A DNA stretch of 64,000 nt from Fimbriimonadia bacterium (GTDB lineage: Bacteria; Armatimonadota; Fimbriimonadia; Fimbriimonadales; GBS-DC), in NCBI GenBank assembly GCA_026129765.1, contig JAHCHP010000003.1:1-64000 (forward strand), read 5' to 3'. Below are positions 27,372-36,343 of this stretch, piece after piece. The number at the start of each line of letters is the position of its first letter. The stretch's first letter is position 1. The translations under genes were made by a program, and so were the position numbers. Under the pieces are notes generated by a model. It ran no database searches. It had not been told where the DNA came from and was given only the letters and a program-made list of their open reading frames with translations.

Positions 27372-27731
27372 TTGATCACTATAAAAGTGCCTTCTGAAAA
27401 AGAACAAAAGCTGCGAGTGGAAGCAGATCGCCGGGGAATAGCCCTCGAAGAACTTCTAAATGAGCTTATCGATGAACACCTGAATCGCGACTCAGTGGAA
27501 GAGATGAAGGCGCGTTTGCGCGCCTGGCGGGAACAAGAAAGCGTTGCGATGTCTAAATCTTTTTCCAAAACAAAGGGTCGAGTCAGCGTGAAAGGACTCT
27601 TCGAGGCTTGGGCTGAAGAAGACGCCCAACTGACAGAAGAAGAAACTGAAGAGGAAACGCGTTTTTGGTCTGAGTTCCAAACAGCCATCAATTCTGAGCG
27701 TGAAGGTTCTCAAATGAGGAAATTGTTTTAA
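27372..27731 (+). CDS. Antitoxin-like protein of a VapBC-type cassette
   Basis: 119 residues from TTG 27372, with AAGGAG 12 nt upstream. The N-terminal ITIKVPSEKEQKLRVEADRRG, a ribbon-helix-helix-like start (core IKVPSEKEQKL), is followed by a long acidic helical tail with runs of Glu. Size, order and the TAATG overlap with the next gene fit an antitoxin. The family is not certain. AT-rich compared with neighbours and inserted between lysY and alaS, so acquired. Confidence 0.65.
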   Translation: MITIKVPSEKEQKLRVEADRRGIALEELLNELIDEHLNRDSVEEMKARLRAWREQESVAMSKSFSKTKGRVSVKGLFEAWAEEDAQLTEEETEEETRFWSEFQTAINSEREGSQMRKLF

Positions 27732-28210
27732 TGCCCAGCATTATTATATTGGATACAGGACCTCTGAGCAGTTGTGTGATTCCCCCAGTGATTTCGCAGG
27801 AGCCTTTAAGTGAATCTCAGCGGTGCCGTAGATGGCTGCAAGATTGTGAGCAAGCAGGAGCAATTCTCTTAGTTCCTGCCATAACCTATTATGAGGTGTT
27901 GCGTGAACTCGAACGCCGTCAAGCGATCAGAAAAATTGAACGTTTAAGAGCTTTTGCATTTTCATCGTTAGACCGCTTCATTCCTCTTACTACTGCCCAT
28001 CTGGAAAAGGCAGCCCAACTTTAGGGAGCCTCTCGCAATCTTGGTAAACCAACGGCGTCTCGAGATGCATTAGATGGGGATGTGATTTTAGCCGCTCAAT
28101 CACTCAGTTTAGGGTTATCAGAGAACGAATTTGTTATTGCCACCACGAACGTAGGACATTTATCTCAATTTGTGCCAACTACTATTTGGCACGATGTTCG
28201 TGTAGTCTAA
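27731..28210 (+). pseudogene. PIN-domain (VapC-like) toxin interrupted by one TAG codon
   Basis: Frame 27731-28210 would encode about 159 residues but has a TAG at 28022-28024. Before it: LDTGPLSS (first PIN aspartate) and ITYYEVLREL (Glu). After it, in the same frame: RDALDGDVILAAQSL, with the remaining catalytic aspartates, and FVIATTNVGHL, then a TAA. Thus only a nonsense change breaks an otherwise normal PIN ribonuclease. The 97-residue product lacks the second half of the active site and should be inactive. A sequencing error or readthrough are the alternatives. Confidence 0.8.
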
Positions 28211-28216
28211 AAAGGC

Positions 28217-28240
28217 TTACACCCCTAACTGGGGTACAAT
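28217..28240 (+). repeat. 24-bp direct repeat, right copy with alaS promoter
   Basis: Identical to 27294-27317. Its TACAAT (28235-28240) is 8 nt before the alaS ATG, so it is the native alaS -10 box of a leaderless message. The left copy is therefore the duplication made when the toxin cassette arrived. Confidence 0.9.
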
Positions 28241-28248
28241 TTTAGGCT

Positions 28249-30900
28249 ATGAGCCAATGGAATGCCCGCGATTTGAGAAAAGCTTACCTGGAATTCTTTC
28301 AGGAAAAAGACCACCTTTGGATGCCGTCGGATAGTTTAGTGCCGAAAGACCCGTCTCTGCTGTTCACCAGCGCGGGCATGGTGCAATTCAAGCCCTTCTT
28401 CTCTGGCACGGCGCAACCGCCTCAGCCGCGCGCGACCACCGCGCAAAAGTGCATGCGCACCACTGATATCGACACCACCGGCGACCTGTCGCACCTCACC
28501 TTCTTCGAGATGCTGGGCAACTTCAGCTTTGGCGACTATTTCAAACGCGAGGCGGTTCACTGGGCATGGGAATTTTTGACGGAACGCTTGAAACTGGATG
28601 CCAGCCGCCTGCAGTTCACCGTTTATGAGGATGATGACGAAGCGTTCGACTTGTGGCACAAAGAGATCGGGATTCCCAAAGAGCGAATTTGGCGGTTGGA
28701 TGCCACCCATAACTACTGGCCAGCCAACGCGATAATCGAGGGACCGAACGGTCCTTGCGGTCCCTGCTCGGAAATCTACTACGATACCCGGCTCAGCCTG
28801 GACTGCCCCAACCCAGAGTGTGGTCCTGCCTGCGACTGCAACCGGTGGTTGGAGATTTGGAACTTAGTCTTTATGCAATTCGAGCGTTCTGAGGAGAATG
28901 GCGCGCCCAAGTTGACCCCGCTGCCCAAACAGAATATCGACACGGGCATGGGCTTGGAGCGCACTTCCGCCGTTTTGATGGGATTCGGGAGCGTTTATGA
29001 TACCGATGTCTTCACGCCCATTATCCGGCGTATCGAAGCGCTTTCGGGCGCGAAGTATGGCGACAACGAACAGACCGACACCGCCATCCGAATCATTGCA
29101 GACCACATCCGAACCTCTACCTTCTGCATTTCCGATGGCGTCATCCCGCAGAACGAGGGGCGCGGTTATGTGCTGCGCCGCGTGATTCGCCGGGCGGTCT
29201 TGAAGGGTTTGCGCGAACTCAAATTTGACCAGCCTTTCTTTGCCGAAGTGGTGCCTGCCGTGGTGGAGGCGATGGGCGATTTCTATCCTGATCTGAGCGA
29301 GCGGCAGAACTATATTCAGAACACGCTTCGATATGAGGAGGAACGGTTCCGTCAAACGGTCGCGCAGGGTATTCACCGGCTGGAAGAGATGTTGGCAACG
29401 CCTGAAACGCATTCGACTCAGGTGTTGGAGGGCGAACGCGCTTTCATGCTGTATGATACGTTTGGATTCCCGTTAGAATTAACCCAAGAAGTCGCTTCTG
29501 AACATGGCATACAGGTCGATTTGGAAGGATTTGAGAAGGCGATGGAGGCGCAGCGACAGCGGGCGCGCGAAGCCAGCGGCATTGCGGAAAAACTGTTTAC
29601 GCAGAGCGGTTCCGCGCTGGCAGAGTTGGCGAGGTCTGCTGAGAAAACGCGATTTGTGGGCTACGCGGCTTTGGAAGGCGAGGGGCGCGTCGTGGGCATT
29701 CTGAAACAGGGTGAACTGGTTCCCAGCGCGTCGCATGGTGATCAAGTGGAACTGGTGCTGGATGTCACCCCCTTCTATGCCGAGTCGGGCGGACAAGTCG
29801 GCGATGCGGGCGTTTTTGAGAATGAGAAGACGCGGGTGCGCATCTCCGATACCCAAAAGACAAACGATTTCTATCTCCATGCGGCGCATATCGAGTCCGG
29901 CAGCATTGCTTTGGGCGATACTTTGTACGGGCGGGTCGATACCGCTCGCCGCCGCGACATTATGCGCAATCATACCGCCACCCACTTGCTGCATGCCGCG
30001 CTTCGCCAGACGCTGGGCGAGCATGTGGCTCAGGCAGGGTCGCTGGTCGCGCCCGACCGCTTGCGGTTTGACTTCACCCACCCCAAGGCTCTGACGCCTG
30101 AAGAGATCAGCGCAATTGAGCAGATTGTGAACGAAAAGATTTTGGAGGAAAGGGAAGTCAACATCTATCAGGATGTGTCACTCGAGGAGGCGCGTCAGCG
30201 CGGCGCGATGATGCTGTTTGGCGAGAAATATGGCGAGCGCGTTCGGATGGTAGAGATTCCGGGCTTTTCGTTGGAGCTTTGCGGCGGCACGCACCTGAAA
30301 AATACAATAGAAACCGGGCTGTTTAAGCTGGTAGGCGAGGGCAGTGTTTCGGCAGGGGTGCGCCGGGTCGAGGCGTTGACAGGCGCAGCGCTCTACCGCT
30401 GGCTGCAGGAACGCGAACAGACTCTGCAAACCACCGCTCATCTTTTGAACACGCCCGCGCATGAGTTGCCCTCCGCTGTAGAACGCCTACGCCAGCAGGT
30501 AAAAGAGGCGCAGGCAGAGATTGCGCGCCTAAAACAGGCACAAGCATCGCAGGCTGGTTCCGATATCGAGCCGAAAGAGGTGGGCGGCTTAATGGTGGTG
30601 GCGCAAGCGGTCGACGACTTGGATGGCAAATCGCTGGGTTCTTTGGCGGATCAACTGATTCAGAAAGGTAACCACATTGTGGCGCTGGGTTCTGCACAGG
30701 GCGAGCGGGTGGTATTGGTGGTCAAAGTGTCGCCGGAGGGTGTACAGAAAGGCGCGCATGCGGGGAATTTGATCCGAGCGATTGCCCAGCAGGTAGGCGG
30801 TTCTGGAGGCGGGCGCCCCGATTTCGCACAAGCGGGCGGTAAAGACCCGTCCAAATTAAAAGACGCGCTTGCCCTCGCTTTTGAATGGCATTCGTTGTAA
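28249..30900 (+). CDS. alaS: Alanyl-tRNA synthetase
   Basis: 883 residues, normal length. Class II aminoacylation domain at the start (FTSAGMVQFKPFF, RGYVLRRVIRRA), editing domain with HTATHLLHAALR and CGGTHLKNT supplying the zinc His and Cys residues, then a coiled coil (about 730-770) and a Gly-rich C-Ala domain ending GGSGGGRPDFAQAGGKDP. It charges tRNA-Ala and clears Ser or Gly errors. No ribosome site precedes the ATG; the -10 box 8 nt upstream implies leaderless translation. Confidence 0.98.
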   Translation: MSQWNARDLRKAYLEFFQEKDHLWMPSDSLVPKDPSLLFTSAGMVQFKPFFSGTAQPPQPRATTAQKCMRTTDIDTTGDLSHLTFFEMLGNFSFGDYFKREAVHWAWEFLTERLKLDASRLQFTVYEDDDEAFDLWHKEIGIPKERIWRLDATHNYWPANAIIEGPNGPCGPCSEIYYDTRLSLDCPNPECGPACDCNRWLEIWNLVFMQFERSEENGAPKLTPLPKQNIDTGMGLERTSAVLMGFGSVYDTDVFTPIIRRIEALSGAKYGDNEQTDTAIRIIADHIRTSTFCISDGVIPQNEGRGYVLRRVIRRAVLKGLRELKFDQPFFAEVVPAVVEAMGDFYPDLSERQNYIQNTLRYEEERFRQTVAQGIHRLEEMLATPETHSTQVLEGERAFMLYDTFGFPLELTQEVASEHGIQVDLEGFEKAMEAQRQRAREASGIAEKLFTQSGSALAELARSAEKTRFVGYAALEGEGRVVGILKQGELVPSASHGDQVELVLDVTPFYAESGGQVGDAGVFENEKTRVRISDTQKTNDFYLHAAHIESGSIALGDTLYGRVDTARRRDIMRNHTATHLLHAALRQTLGEHVAQAGSLVAPDRLRFDFTHPKALTPEEISAIEQIVNEKILEEREVNIYQDVSLEEARQRGAMMLFGEKYGERVRMVEIPGFSLELCGGTHLKNTIETGLFKLVGEGSVSAGVRRVEALTGAALYRWLQEREQTLQTTAHLLNTPAHELPSAVERLRQQVKEAQAEIARLKQAQASQAGSDIEPKEVGGLMVVAQAVDDLDGKSLGSLADQLIQKGNHIVALGSAQGERVVLVVKVSPEGVQKGAHAGNLIRAIAQQVGGSGGGRPDFAQAGGKDPSKLKDALALAFEWHSL

Positions 30901-31343
30901 GGGGGTTGCTCTCGAAATCTGCGACTAAAGTCGCCCCCATCACAACGCAAAGACGCAAAGTCGCAAGGGTCTGGTAAGGGAAATCCCCCTGTGGTTGCCC
31001 ATGTGCGTCAACTGCAGACTTCTTCTCCCTTCAGAGGGCCGAATGAGGCTCGTTGGTTTTCTTTGACAACTCACTAAAGAAATCGGTTTTCGTGGATCCC
31101 CGCGTTCGCGGGAATGACGAATTTGGTTGCTTGAGTGCGATTCTCTCTGGTTAATTGCTCCTCTCAAGCCTCGTATTGAAGGACATGGGACAATCCGCCT
31201 TGTGTTGCCCCGGATGGAGGACAAGATACGCCTCGCCCAAAACAAAAGCAGACCCATTCGCTACGCTCGGTGTGACAATGCCTATGCCATGCCGGGCGAA
31301 GACGAGAGGTCTGCTGTTAAAAAAACTCTGTAGCAAGAGATAC
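30901..31343. repeat. Repeat-rich stretch without genes
   Basis: 443 bases with no credible gene. It holds GCGACTAAAGTCGC (30921-30934), an ACGCAAAGACGCAAAG unit (30945-30960), GGATCCCCGCGTTCGCGGGAATGACG-type hairpin at 31094-31119 (arms CCCGCG/CGCGGG), and an AGCAGACCCATTCGCTACGC...GTCTGCTG unit at 31247-31318. Each type recurs elsewhere in the window (38640-38700, 55961-56151). Confidence 0.75.
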
Positions 31344-31877
31344 TTACTTTGTATCTAAGGCAACTTTCTCCAAAACCGCCTCTAACTCGGAGACATCAAT
31401 GTATGCCTTCACGATTTTTCCCTGTGGATCGACCACATAAAAGCGGGGCGCGCCGGTGACAAAACCCCCTTGCGGCAGTCTTTGCATGAGCGATTGGCGC
31501 GTGGTGTCCTTTTTATCGACGGCTGTGATCCATGGGATATCAAATGTTTCATCCAGTTTGGCAGCGCTGCCGCCTTCTGGGTAAAGTGTGATAAACTGTA
31601 TCCCTTTGCCGTGGTATTTATTGTAGATTTCCTTCAGCGCATTGATACGGCTGGTAACAGAGCAACATTCTATAGCGGTAAAACCAATCACCGCGTATTT
31701 GCCTCGCAGATTCGCCATCGTCCAAGAATGCCCCTCCGTTCGCTGCCAATCGCGCGCTTGTAGATCGGGCGCTTTTTGACCAATCAGGGCATCGCCATTG
31801 ATAAACTCATCCGCAGAAAGGGACGCAAATCCTAAGGCTAACGCCAGAATAGAGCTGATAAAGAAGCGACTTTTCAT
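31344..31877 (-). CDS. Secreted thioredoxin-fold (AhpC/TSA-like) protein
   Basis: 177 residues with a signal peptide (about 1-22). IGQKAPDLQARDW followed by LRGKYAVIGFTAIECCSVTSRI and FYVVDPQGKIVKAYIDV shows the peroxiredoxin/TlpA fold. The active region has adjacent Cys-Cys (ECCS) rather than the usual WCxxC or PxxxTxxC, so it may act as a one-Cys or vicinal-Cys redox protein or a copper-binding Sco-like protein. GGAGGT precedes the ATG. Flanked on both sides by repeat-rich gaps. Confidence 0.7.
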   Translation of the reverse strand: MKSRFFISSILALALGFASLSADEFINGDALIGQKAPDLQARDWQRTEGHSWTMANLRGKYAVIGFTAIECCSVTSRINALKEIYNKYHGKGIQFITLYPEGGSAAKLDETFDIPWITAVDKKDTTRQSLMQRLPQGGFVTGAPRFYVVDPQGKIVKAYIDVSELEAVLEKVALDTK

Positions 31878-32317
31878 CTTATTCTAAAAACCTCCAATAA
31901 TATAGATAGAAAAAACGACCGGAAGTTCCTTCTTTTTTTGTCTGTTCAGGCAATATTTGTGGGAATATTGATTTTCCTACTCAAAACTGAAGAAGCAGAT
32001 GCCTCGGCTCCGCTCGGCATGACACAACGCTGTCACCCTGAGCGCAGCGAATGGGTCTGCTGTTCCGCCTCTGTCACCCTGAGCGCAGCGAATGGGTCTG
32101 CTGTTTTTGGGTAGACTTATAAGTTTAACCAAACAAACAACGGCAAAGTCGGAGGTTCGCCCTCCAACTGAACTCGGTTTTGAGTCCGCGCAGGCGGACT
32201 TTGCCGCCCATCGGCGCGAATAGTTTCGCGGGTATTGAGAAACAGTATCAAAAATCCCCTCGTGAGGTCCCCTTCTTAAACTCAAGGGGAACCCACTGAG
32301 AGGGAAAACAACTGCTT
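31878..32317. repeat. Repeat-rich stretch without genes
   Basis: 440 bases with no credible gene. An AGCAGATGCCTCGGCTCCGC unit and two GTCACCCTGAGCGCAGCGAA units lie at 31994-32104. A GGCAAAGTCGGAGGTTCGCC / GGCGGACTTTGCCG pair lies at 32144-32203. The nested GGTCCCC/GGGGAACC inverted repeat is at 32255-32305, like 5048-5099. Confidence 0.75.
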
Positions 32318-33124
32318 TTACCGGCGTTCGCCGCCCATGAACTCCTCAAACCACTTTCTGCCCATATCCATCATTTGCTGCTGTTGTTCGGGGCTCATGT
32401 TGCGCCACTGCTGCATGCTGAGGCGCATACCGGTGAACATCATCTGGTTACGGGTCTCGGGGTCCATGTTGAACCACATCTGCATGCTGCTTTCCATCAT
32501 GCGCTGCCGGTCCTCGGGCGACATCGTCGCCATCATATTCATCATTTCTTGCTGCATCGCCAAATAGCGCGCCTGCGGGTCGCCTTTCGAGGCGAGCGAC
32601 TGGTTGGGGTTCAGCACCACGTAATACGGTTTTTGCTCGTAGGGCGGATTCATCTGGGTGAGCGACTGCTCAAATTCGAGACCGACCGGGAAATCGCGCA
32701 CGAAAGAATTCACGCGGTTAATCCGGGAATCGTAAATCATTAAGCCGGTCAGCTCAATGTTGAGCATGCTTCGCACCGCGCTGAGGACGGTTTCGGACTT
32801 GGGTTCGCTGCCCAACAGTTTCTGGGTGTAAACCTTGCGCCAGATCAAGCCCGTGACCTGCCGCGTAACCTCATCCAGAGCGGTTTCCAGGTCCTTCGAT
32901 TGCACAGGATTGATGCGTCCTCGAACCGTCTCATCGAAGAAAATCTTCACCGAGTGATCCTCTGCCAACTTTTTCAGGGCGTCCGCTGCCTCTACGCGCC
33001 CGTCATTATTGCGGTTTTCTCGAGTTGTTTGTTGCCTATTTTGTGTTTGTTGCCCGGCTGTCTGGGCATCTGCAATCATGATTCCACACGCGAACAGCGC
33101 GAGTCCAATTGGAAAAACTTTCAT
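32318..33124 (-). CDS. Secreted STN-like protein with Met-rich repeat tail
   Basis: 268 residues from ATG 33124 with GGAGG upstream. A signal peptide (about 1-20) is followed by a Gln/Asn/Arg-rich stretch, then AADALKKLAEDHSVKIFFDETV and DLETALDEVTRQVTGLIW, which resemble the short STN domain of secretins and TonB receptors (cores LKKLAEDHSVKI and LETALDEV). The tail (about 195-268) has three imperfect units MSPEDRQRMM, MDPETRNQMM and MSPEQQQQMM. It is divergent from pilB, so a role in pilus export is tempting but unproven. Family name unknown to me. Confidence 0.55.
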   Translation of the reverse strand: MKVFPIGLALFACGIMIADAQTAGQQTQNRQQTTRENRNNDGRVEAADALKKLAEDHSVKIFFDETVRGRINPVQSKDLETALDEVTRQVTGLIWRKVYTQKLLGSEPKSETVLSAVRSMLNIELTGLMIYDSRINRVNSFVRDFPVGLEFEQSLTQMNPPYEQKPYYVVLNPNQSLASKGDPQARYLAMQQEMMNMMATMSPEDRQRMMESSMQMWFNMDPETRNQMMFTGMRLSMQQWRNMSPEQQQQMMDMGRKWFEEFMGGERR

Positions 33125-33176
33125 GGCGTTACCTCCGTCAAACATTATGGCAGGAATCTCCTTACCACTACAGAAT

Positions 33177-33216
33177 AGTATACCTGCCCCGAACCGTATT
33201 CCGAATATGCTATAAT
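33177..33216. promoter_or_regulatory. Divergent promoters of the STN-like gene and pilB operon
   Basis: Minus strand TATACT at 33177-33182 serves the STN-like gene. Plus strand TATAAT at 33211-33216 serves pilB, giving a leader of about 55 nt with AGGAG at 33259-33263 before ATG 33276. Confidence 0.6.
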
Positions 33217-33275
33217 GTTTGGCACAACGGTCCGGTCTATCAAAGCTCGTTACATCTCAGGAGCGTGAACGCAAT

Positions 33276-35057
33276 ATGGCGATGGTAAGAAAGAGTATGG
33301 GAGAGTTCCTGGTTGAGAAAGAACTCCTCACTCAAGAAAAATTAGAAGAAATGAAACAACTCGCGCAATCCACCGGCGCGGAACTAAGTAAGGTGTTAAT
33401 CGATAACAACATCGTAGCCGAGAGAGACGTCTATGAGGGAATCGCTCATGAGCGCAATATCGGCTTCGTCGATTTGGATCGGACAACCCCTGACCCGAAT
33501 GCCCTGAATGTGGTGCGTGAAGGGACGGCTAAGCGGCACAATGTGGTACCGGTCCGTAAGGATGGGATGCGCCTCTATGTCGCGATGGGCAATACCAACG
33601 ATCTGAAAGCGATAGACGATGTGCGGTTGGACTCCAAATGCCAAATTATCCCTGTGTTGGCGGCTCCCGGCGCAATAGAGGACGCGCTCCGGCGAGCCTA
33701 TGGCAGCAGCAGCAGCAGCAGCGGCGATAATGCGGCTGGCAGCAGCGGGGGAGGAGGCGCATCGGCTTCGGGCGGCGCGCCGCGCGGCATGGACATGATG
33801 AGCGCGCTGAAAGCGGACCTCGCGTCGTATAGCGCGAATCCGAACGCGGACGATGACGATAAAGCGGTCAAGGAAGCGGAAGAGGGTCCTATTATCCGCG
33901 TGGCGAACACCGTGATCCAGCAAGCGATTAACGAACGCGCCAGCGACATCCATGTAGAACCTCAAGGGCGCAACCTGCGCGTTCGGTACCGAATCGACGG
34001 CGTGTTGCATGAAATATTGAATCTGCCCAAATATGTGCAGGCTCCCCTCATTTCCCGCTATAAAATTTTGGCGGAAATGAATATCGCGGAAAAGCGTATC
34101 CCGCAGGACGGCCGTATTCCTATCCGCTACCAAAACAAAGATTACGATTTGCGCGTCTCCAGCATCCCAACCCCCAGCGGCGAAAAGATCGTTATGCGTA
34201 TCTTGGACAAAACGAGCGTCTTAATCGGTCTGCAAAAATTGGGATTCACGCCGGAGACTCAGGCGCGCCTGGAAGAATTGGTCATCCAGCCGAACGGCAT
34301 GTGCCTCTCCACCGGTCCGACCGGTTCAGGGAAGACCACGACCCAGTATTCGGTTCTGAACAAATTGAATTCGGTTGAAAAGAATATTCTCACCATTGAA
34401 GACCCCATCGAGTACCAACTGCCCGGCATCAGCCAAGTACAGGTCAACCGTAAAGCCGGTTTGAGCTTCTCCAGCGCGCTGCGCGCCTTCCTGCGACAGG
34501 ACCCCGACATTATTATGGTGGGTGAAATGCGAGACTTGGAGACGGCAGAAATCGCGATTGAGGCGTCCCTAACTGGACACATGGTGCTTTCGACCCTGCA
34601 CACGAACGACGCGCCCTCCGCAGTGATCCGTATGACTGATATGGGCGTAGAACCCTATTTGATTGCGGCGACGGTGATTGGCGTGCTGGCGCAGCGATTG
34701 GCTCGAAAAGTGTGTGAAAAATGCAAAGAGCCACGCGAAATTCCCGCTTCGGACCTGCGCTCCTTTGGATTCCAGGTGCAAGATGCCGACCAGATGGTGA
34801 CCATTTACGAAGGCACGGGCTGTGAAGAGTGCCGTTATCGCGGGTTCCGCGGTCGTGTGGGTGTCTATGAACTGATGGTCGTGAACACCGAAATCGCCGA
34901 GCTGATTGTGCGGCGCGCGCCGTTAGCGGATATTAAAGAGGCGGCGAAAGCGGGCGGCATGAAAGAGCTGCGCGAAGACGGATTGGTTAAGGTTTTGAGC
35001 GGCATGACCACGCCTGAAGAAGTCCGCCGAGTGGTTTTTACCGCAGGCTACCATTAA
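33276..35057 (+). CDS. pilB: Type IV pilus assembly ATPase PilB
   Basis: 593 residues from ATG 33276 with AGGAG upstream. An N-terminal GspE_N/MshEN domain (1-140), a flexible Ser/Gly linker (about 148-175), then the secretion ATPase with Walker A GPTGSGKTTT, an Asp box, Walker B IIMVGEMRD and a tetracysteine zinc motif CEKC...CEEC. It drives pilin polymerisation at the inner membrane. First of four tandem pil genes. Pilins and the secretin are not in the window. Confidence 0.96.
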   Translation: MAMVRKSMGEFLVEKELLTQEKLEEMKQLAQSTGAELSKVLIDNNIVAERDVYEGIAHERNIGFVDLDRTTPDPNALNVVREGTAKRHNVVPVRKDGMRLYVAMGNTNDLKAIDDVRLDSKCQIIPVLAAPGAIEDALRRAYGSSSSSSGDNAAGSSGGGGASASGGAPRGMDMMSALKADLASYSANPNADDDDKAVKEAEEGPIIRVANTVIQQAINERASDIHVEPQGRNLRVRYRIDGVLHEILNLPKYVQAPLISRYKILAEMNIAEKRIPQDGRIPIRYQNKDYDLRVSSIPTPSGEKIVMRILDKTSVLIGLQKLGFTPETQARLEELVIQPNGMCLSTGPTGSGKTTTQYSVLNKLNSVEKNILTIEDPIEYQLPGISQVQVNRKAGLSFSSALRAFLRQDPDIIMVGEMRDLETAEIAIEASLTGHMVLSTLHTNDAPSAVIRMTDMGVEPYLIAATVIGVLAQRLARKVCEKCKEPREIPASDLRSFGFQVQDADQMVTIYEGTGCEECRYRGFRGRVGVYELMVVNTEIAELIVRRAPLADIKEAAKAGGMKELREDGLVKVLSGMTTPEEVRRVVFTAGYH

Positions 35058-35100
35058 TGATTATGATAAAGTACCGGTTATTGGAGGATTCACTAAGAAC

Positions 35101-36312
35101 ATGAGCATACCGAACACACAGCAGCCGACCGTTCCCGCGCCTACGGGCTACGGCGCGCCGCCTGCAGGAGAGCAAGCGCAAAGCGTGACTGTGGGACAAG
35201 CCCGCAGGCTCGATGAGATTCATATCGACGAATTGTTGTATATCGTCACGGAGAAAGGGTCTTCTGACCTGCATCTGTGCGCCTACAGCGAGCCAGTCAT
35301 TCGTTTGGACGGGCAGTTGACCCGTTTGAATTATGAGAAGGCGACCCCAACCGAATCCCAGCGCTTGATTTATGAAATTTTGACGGATGAGCAGATTCAA
35401 CGATTTGAGTCGACCATGGAATTAGACTTCTCATATGGTCTTCAGAAATTGGCTCGTTTCCGCGTGAACGTCTACCGGGATAAAGGCTCGGTGGCTGCTG
35501 CTTTCCGTTTGATCGCGGCGCGGGTTCCAACCGTTCGCGAACTGAATCAGCCGCCCATTTTGGAAGAATTGACGCGCCGACCGCGCGGCTTGATTTTGGT
35601 CACAGGACCGACTGGGTCAGGCAAATCGACCACCCTGGCGGCGATGGTGAACCAGATTAACAGCGAACGCAGCTGCCATATCATCACGATTGAAGACCCG
35701 ATTGAGTACCTGCACTCGCACAAAATGAGCGTGATTAACCAGCGCGAGCTGGGACAAGATACGAAATCGTTTGCCGCCGCGCTTCGTTCCGCGCTTCGCG
35801 AAGACCCCGATGTCATCCTCGTCGGCGAAATGCGAGACCTGGAAACGATCCAATTGGCCATTACCGCGGCAGAAACGGGACACTTAGTGTTCGCGACCCT
35901 GCACACGAACAACGCGGCAGAATCGATTGACCGTATGGTGGACGTGTTCCCGCCCGGACAGCAAGAGCAGATCCGTATTCAGCTGGCGAACAACCTACAG
36001 GCGATTGTCAGCCAACAACTGTTGCCGCGCGCAGGTCAGCCAGGGCGTGTGCCTGCCACCGAAGTGATGATCGCGACGCCCGCTATCCGAAACCTGGTTC
36101 GCGAGAACAAAACCCACCAAATCCATACCATGATCCAAACCAGCGGTCAGCTGGGCATGCAGACAATGGATCAGGCGTTGCGCGACCTCTATCTGCGCGG
36201 TTCCGTGACTTATGAAGAAGCGATGTCCCGAGCCATCAATCCTGACGAGTTGCGCAAGATGATCGCTCCAACAGCGACCTCACCTACTGCGCCGAGACCG
36301 GGTGGACGATAA
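35101..36312 (+). CDS. pilT: Type IV pilus retraction ATPase PilT
   Basis: 403 residues with GGAGG upstream. Walker A GPTGSGKSTT, Walker B VILVGEMRD and the PilT-specific AIRNLVRENKTHQIHTMIQ (core AIRNLVRE). An N-terminal extension of about 35 residues rich in Pro, Ala and Gln precedes the PAS-like domain, and the tail is Pro/Thr-rich. It depolymerises pili during twitching. 43 bp after pilB. Confidence 0.96.
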   Translation: MSIPNTQQPTVPAPTGYGAPPAGEQAQSVTVGQARRLDEIHIDELLYIVTEKGSSDLHLCAYSEPVIRLDGQLTRLNYEKATPTESQRLIYEILTDEQIQRFESTMELDFSYGLQKLARFRVNVYRDKGSVAAAFRLIAARVPTVRELNQPPILEELTRRPRGLILVTGPTGSGKSTTLAAMVNQINSERSCHIITIEDPIEYLHSHKMSVINQRELGQDTKSFAAALRSALREDPDVILVGEMRDLETIQLAITAAETGHLVFATLHTNNAAESIDRMVDVFPPGQQEQIRIQLANNLQAIVSQQLLPRAGQPGRVPATEVMIATPAIRNLVRENKTHQIHTMIQTSGQLGMQTMDQALRDLYLRGSVTYEEAMSRAINPDELRKMIAPTATSPTAPRPGGR

Positions 36313-36343
36313 TAAAACATAGAGCATGAGGAGATGAGTCTTA

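Noticed and set aside
28022..28024. TAG considered as a recoded sense codon (for example pyrrolysine)
   Set aside because: No pyl gene or suppressor tRNA is visible and TAG serves as an ordinary stop elsewhere; a nonsense mutation is simpler.
33700..33780. AGC-rich tandem repeat in pilB considered as a phase-variable tract
   Set aside because: It encodes the flexible Ser/Gly linker that PilB proteins often have; only about five AGC triplets are in a row and slippage would keep the frame.
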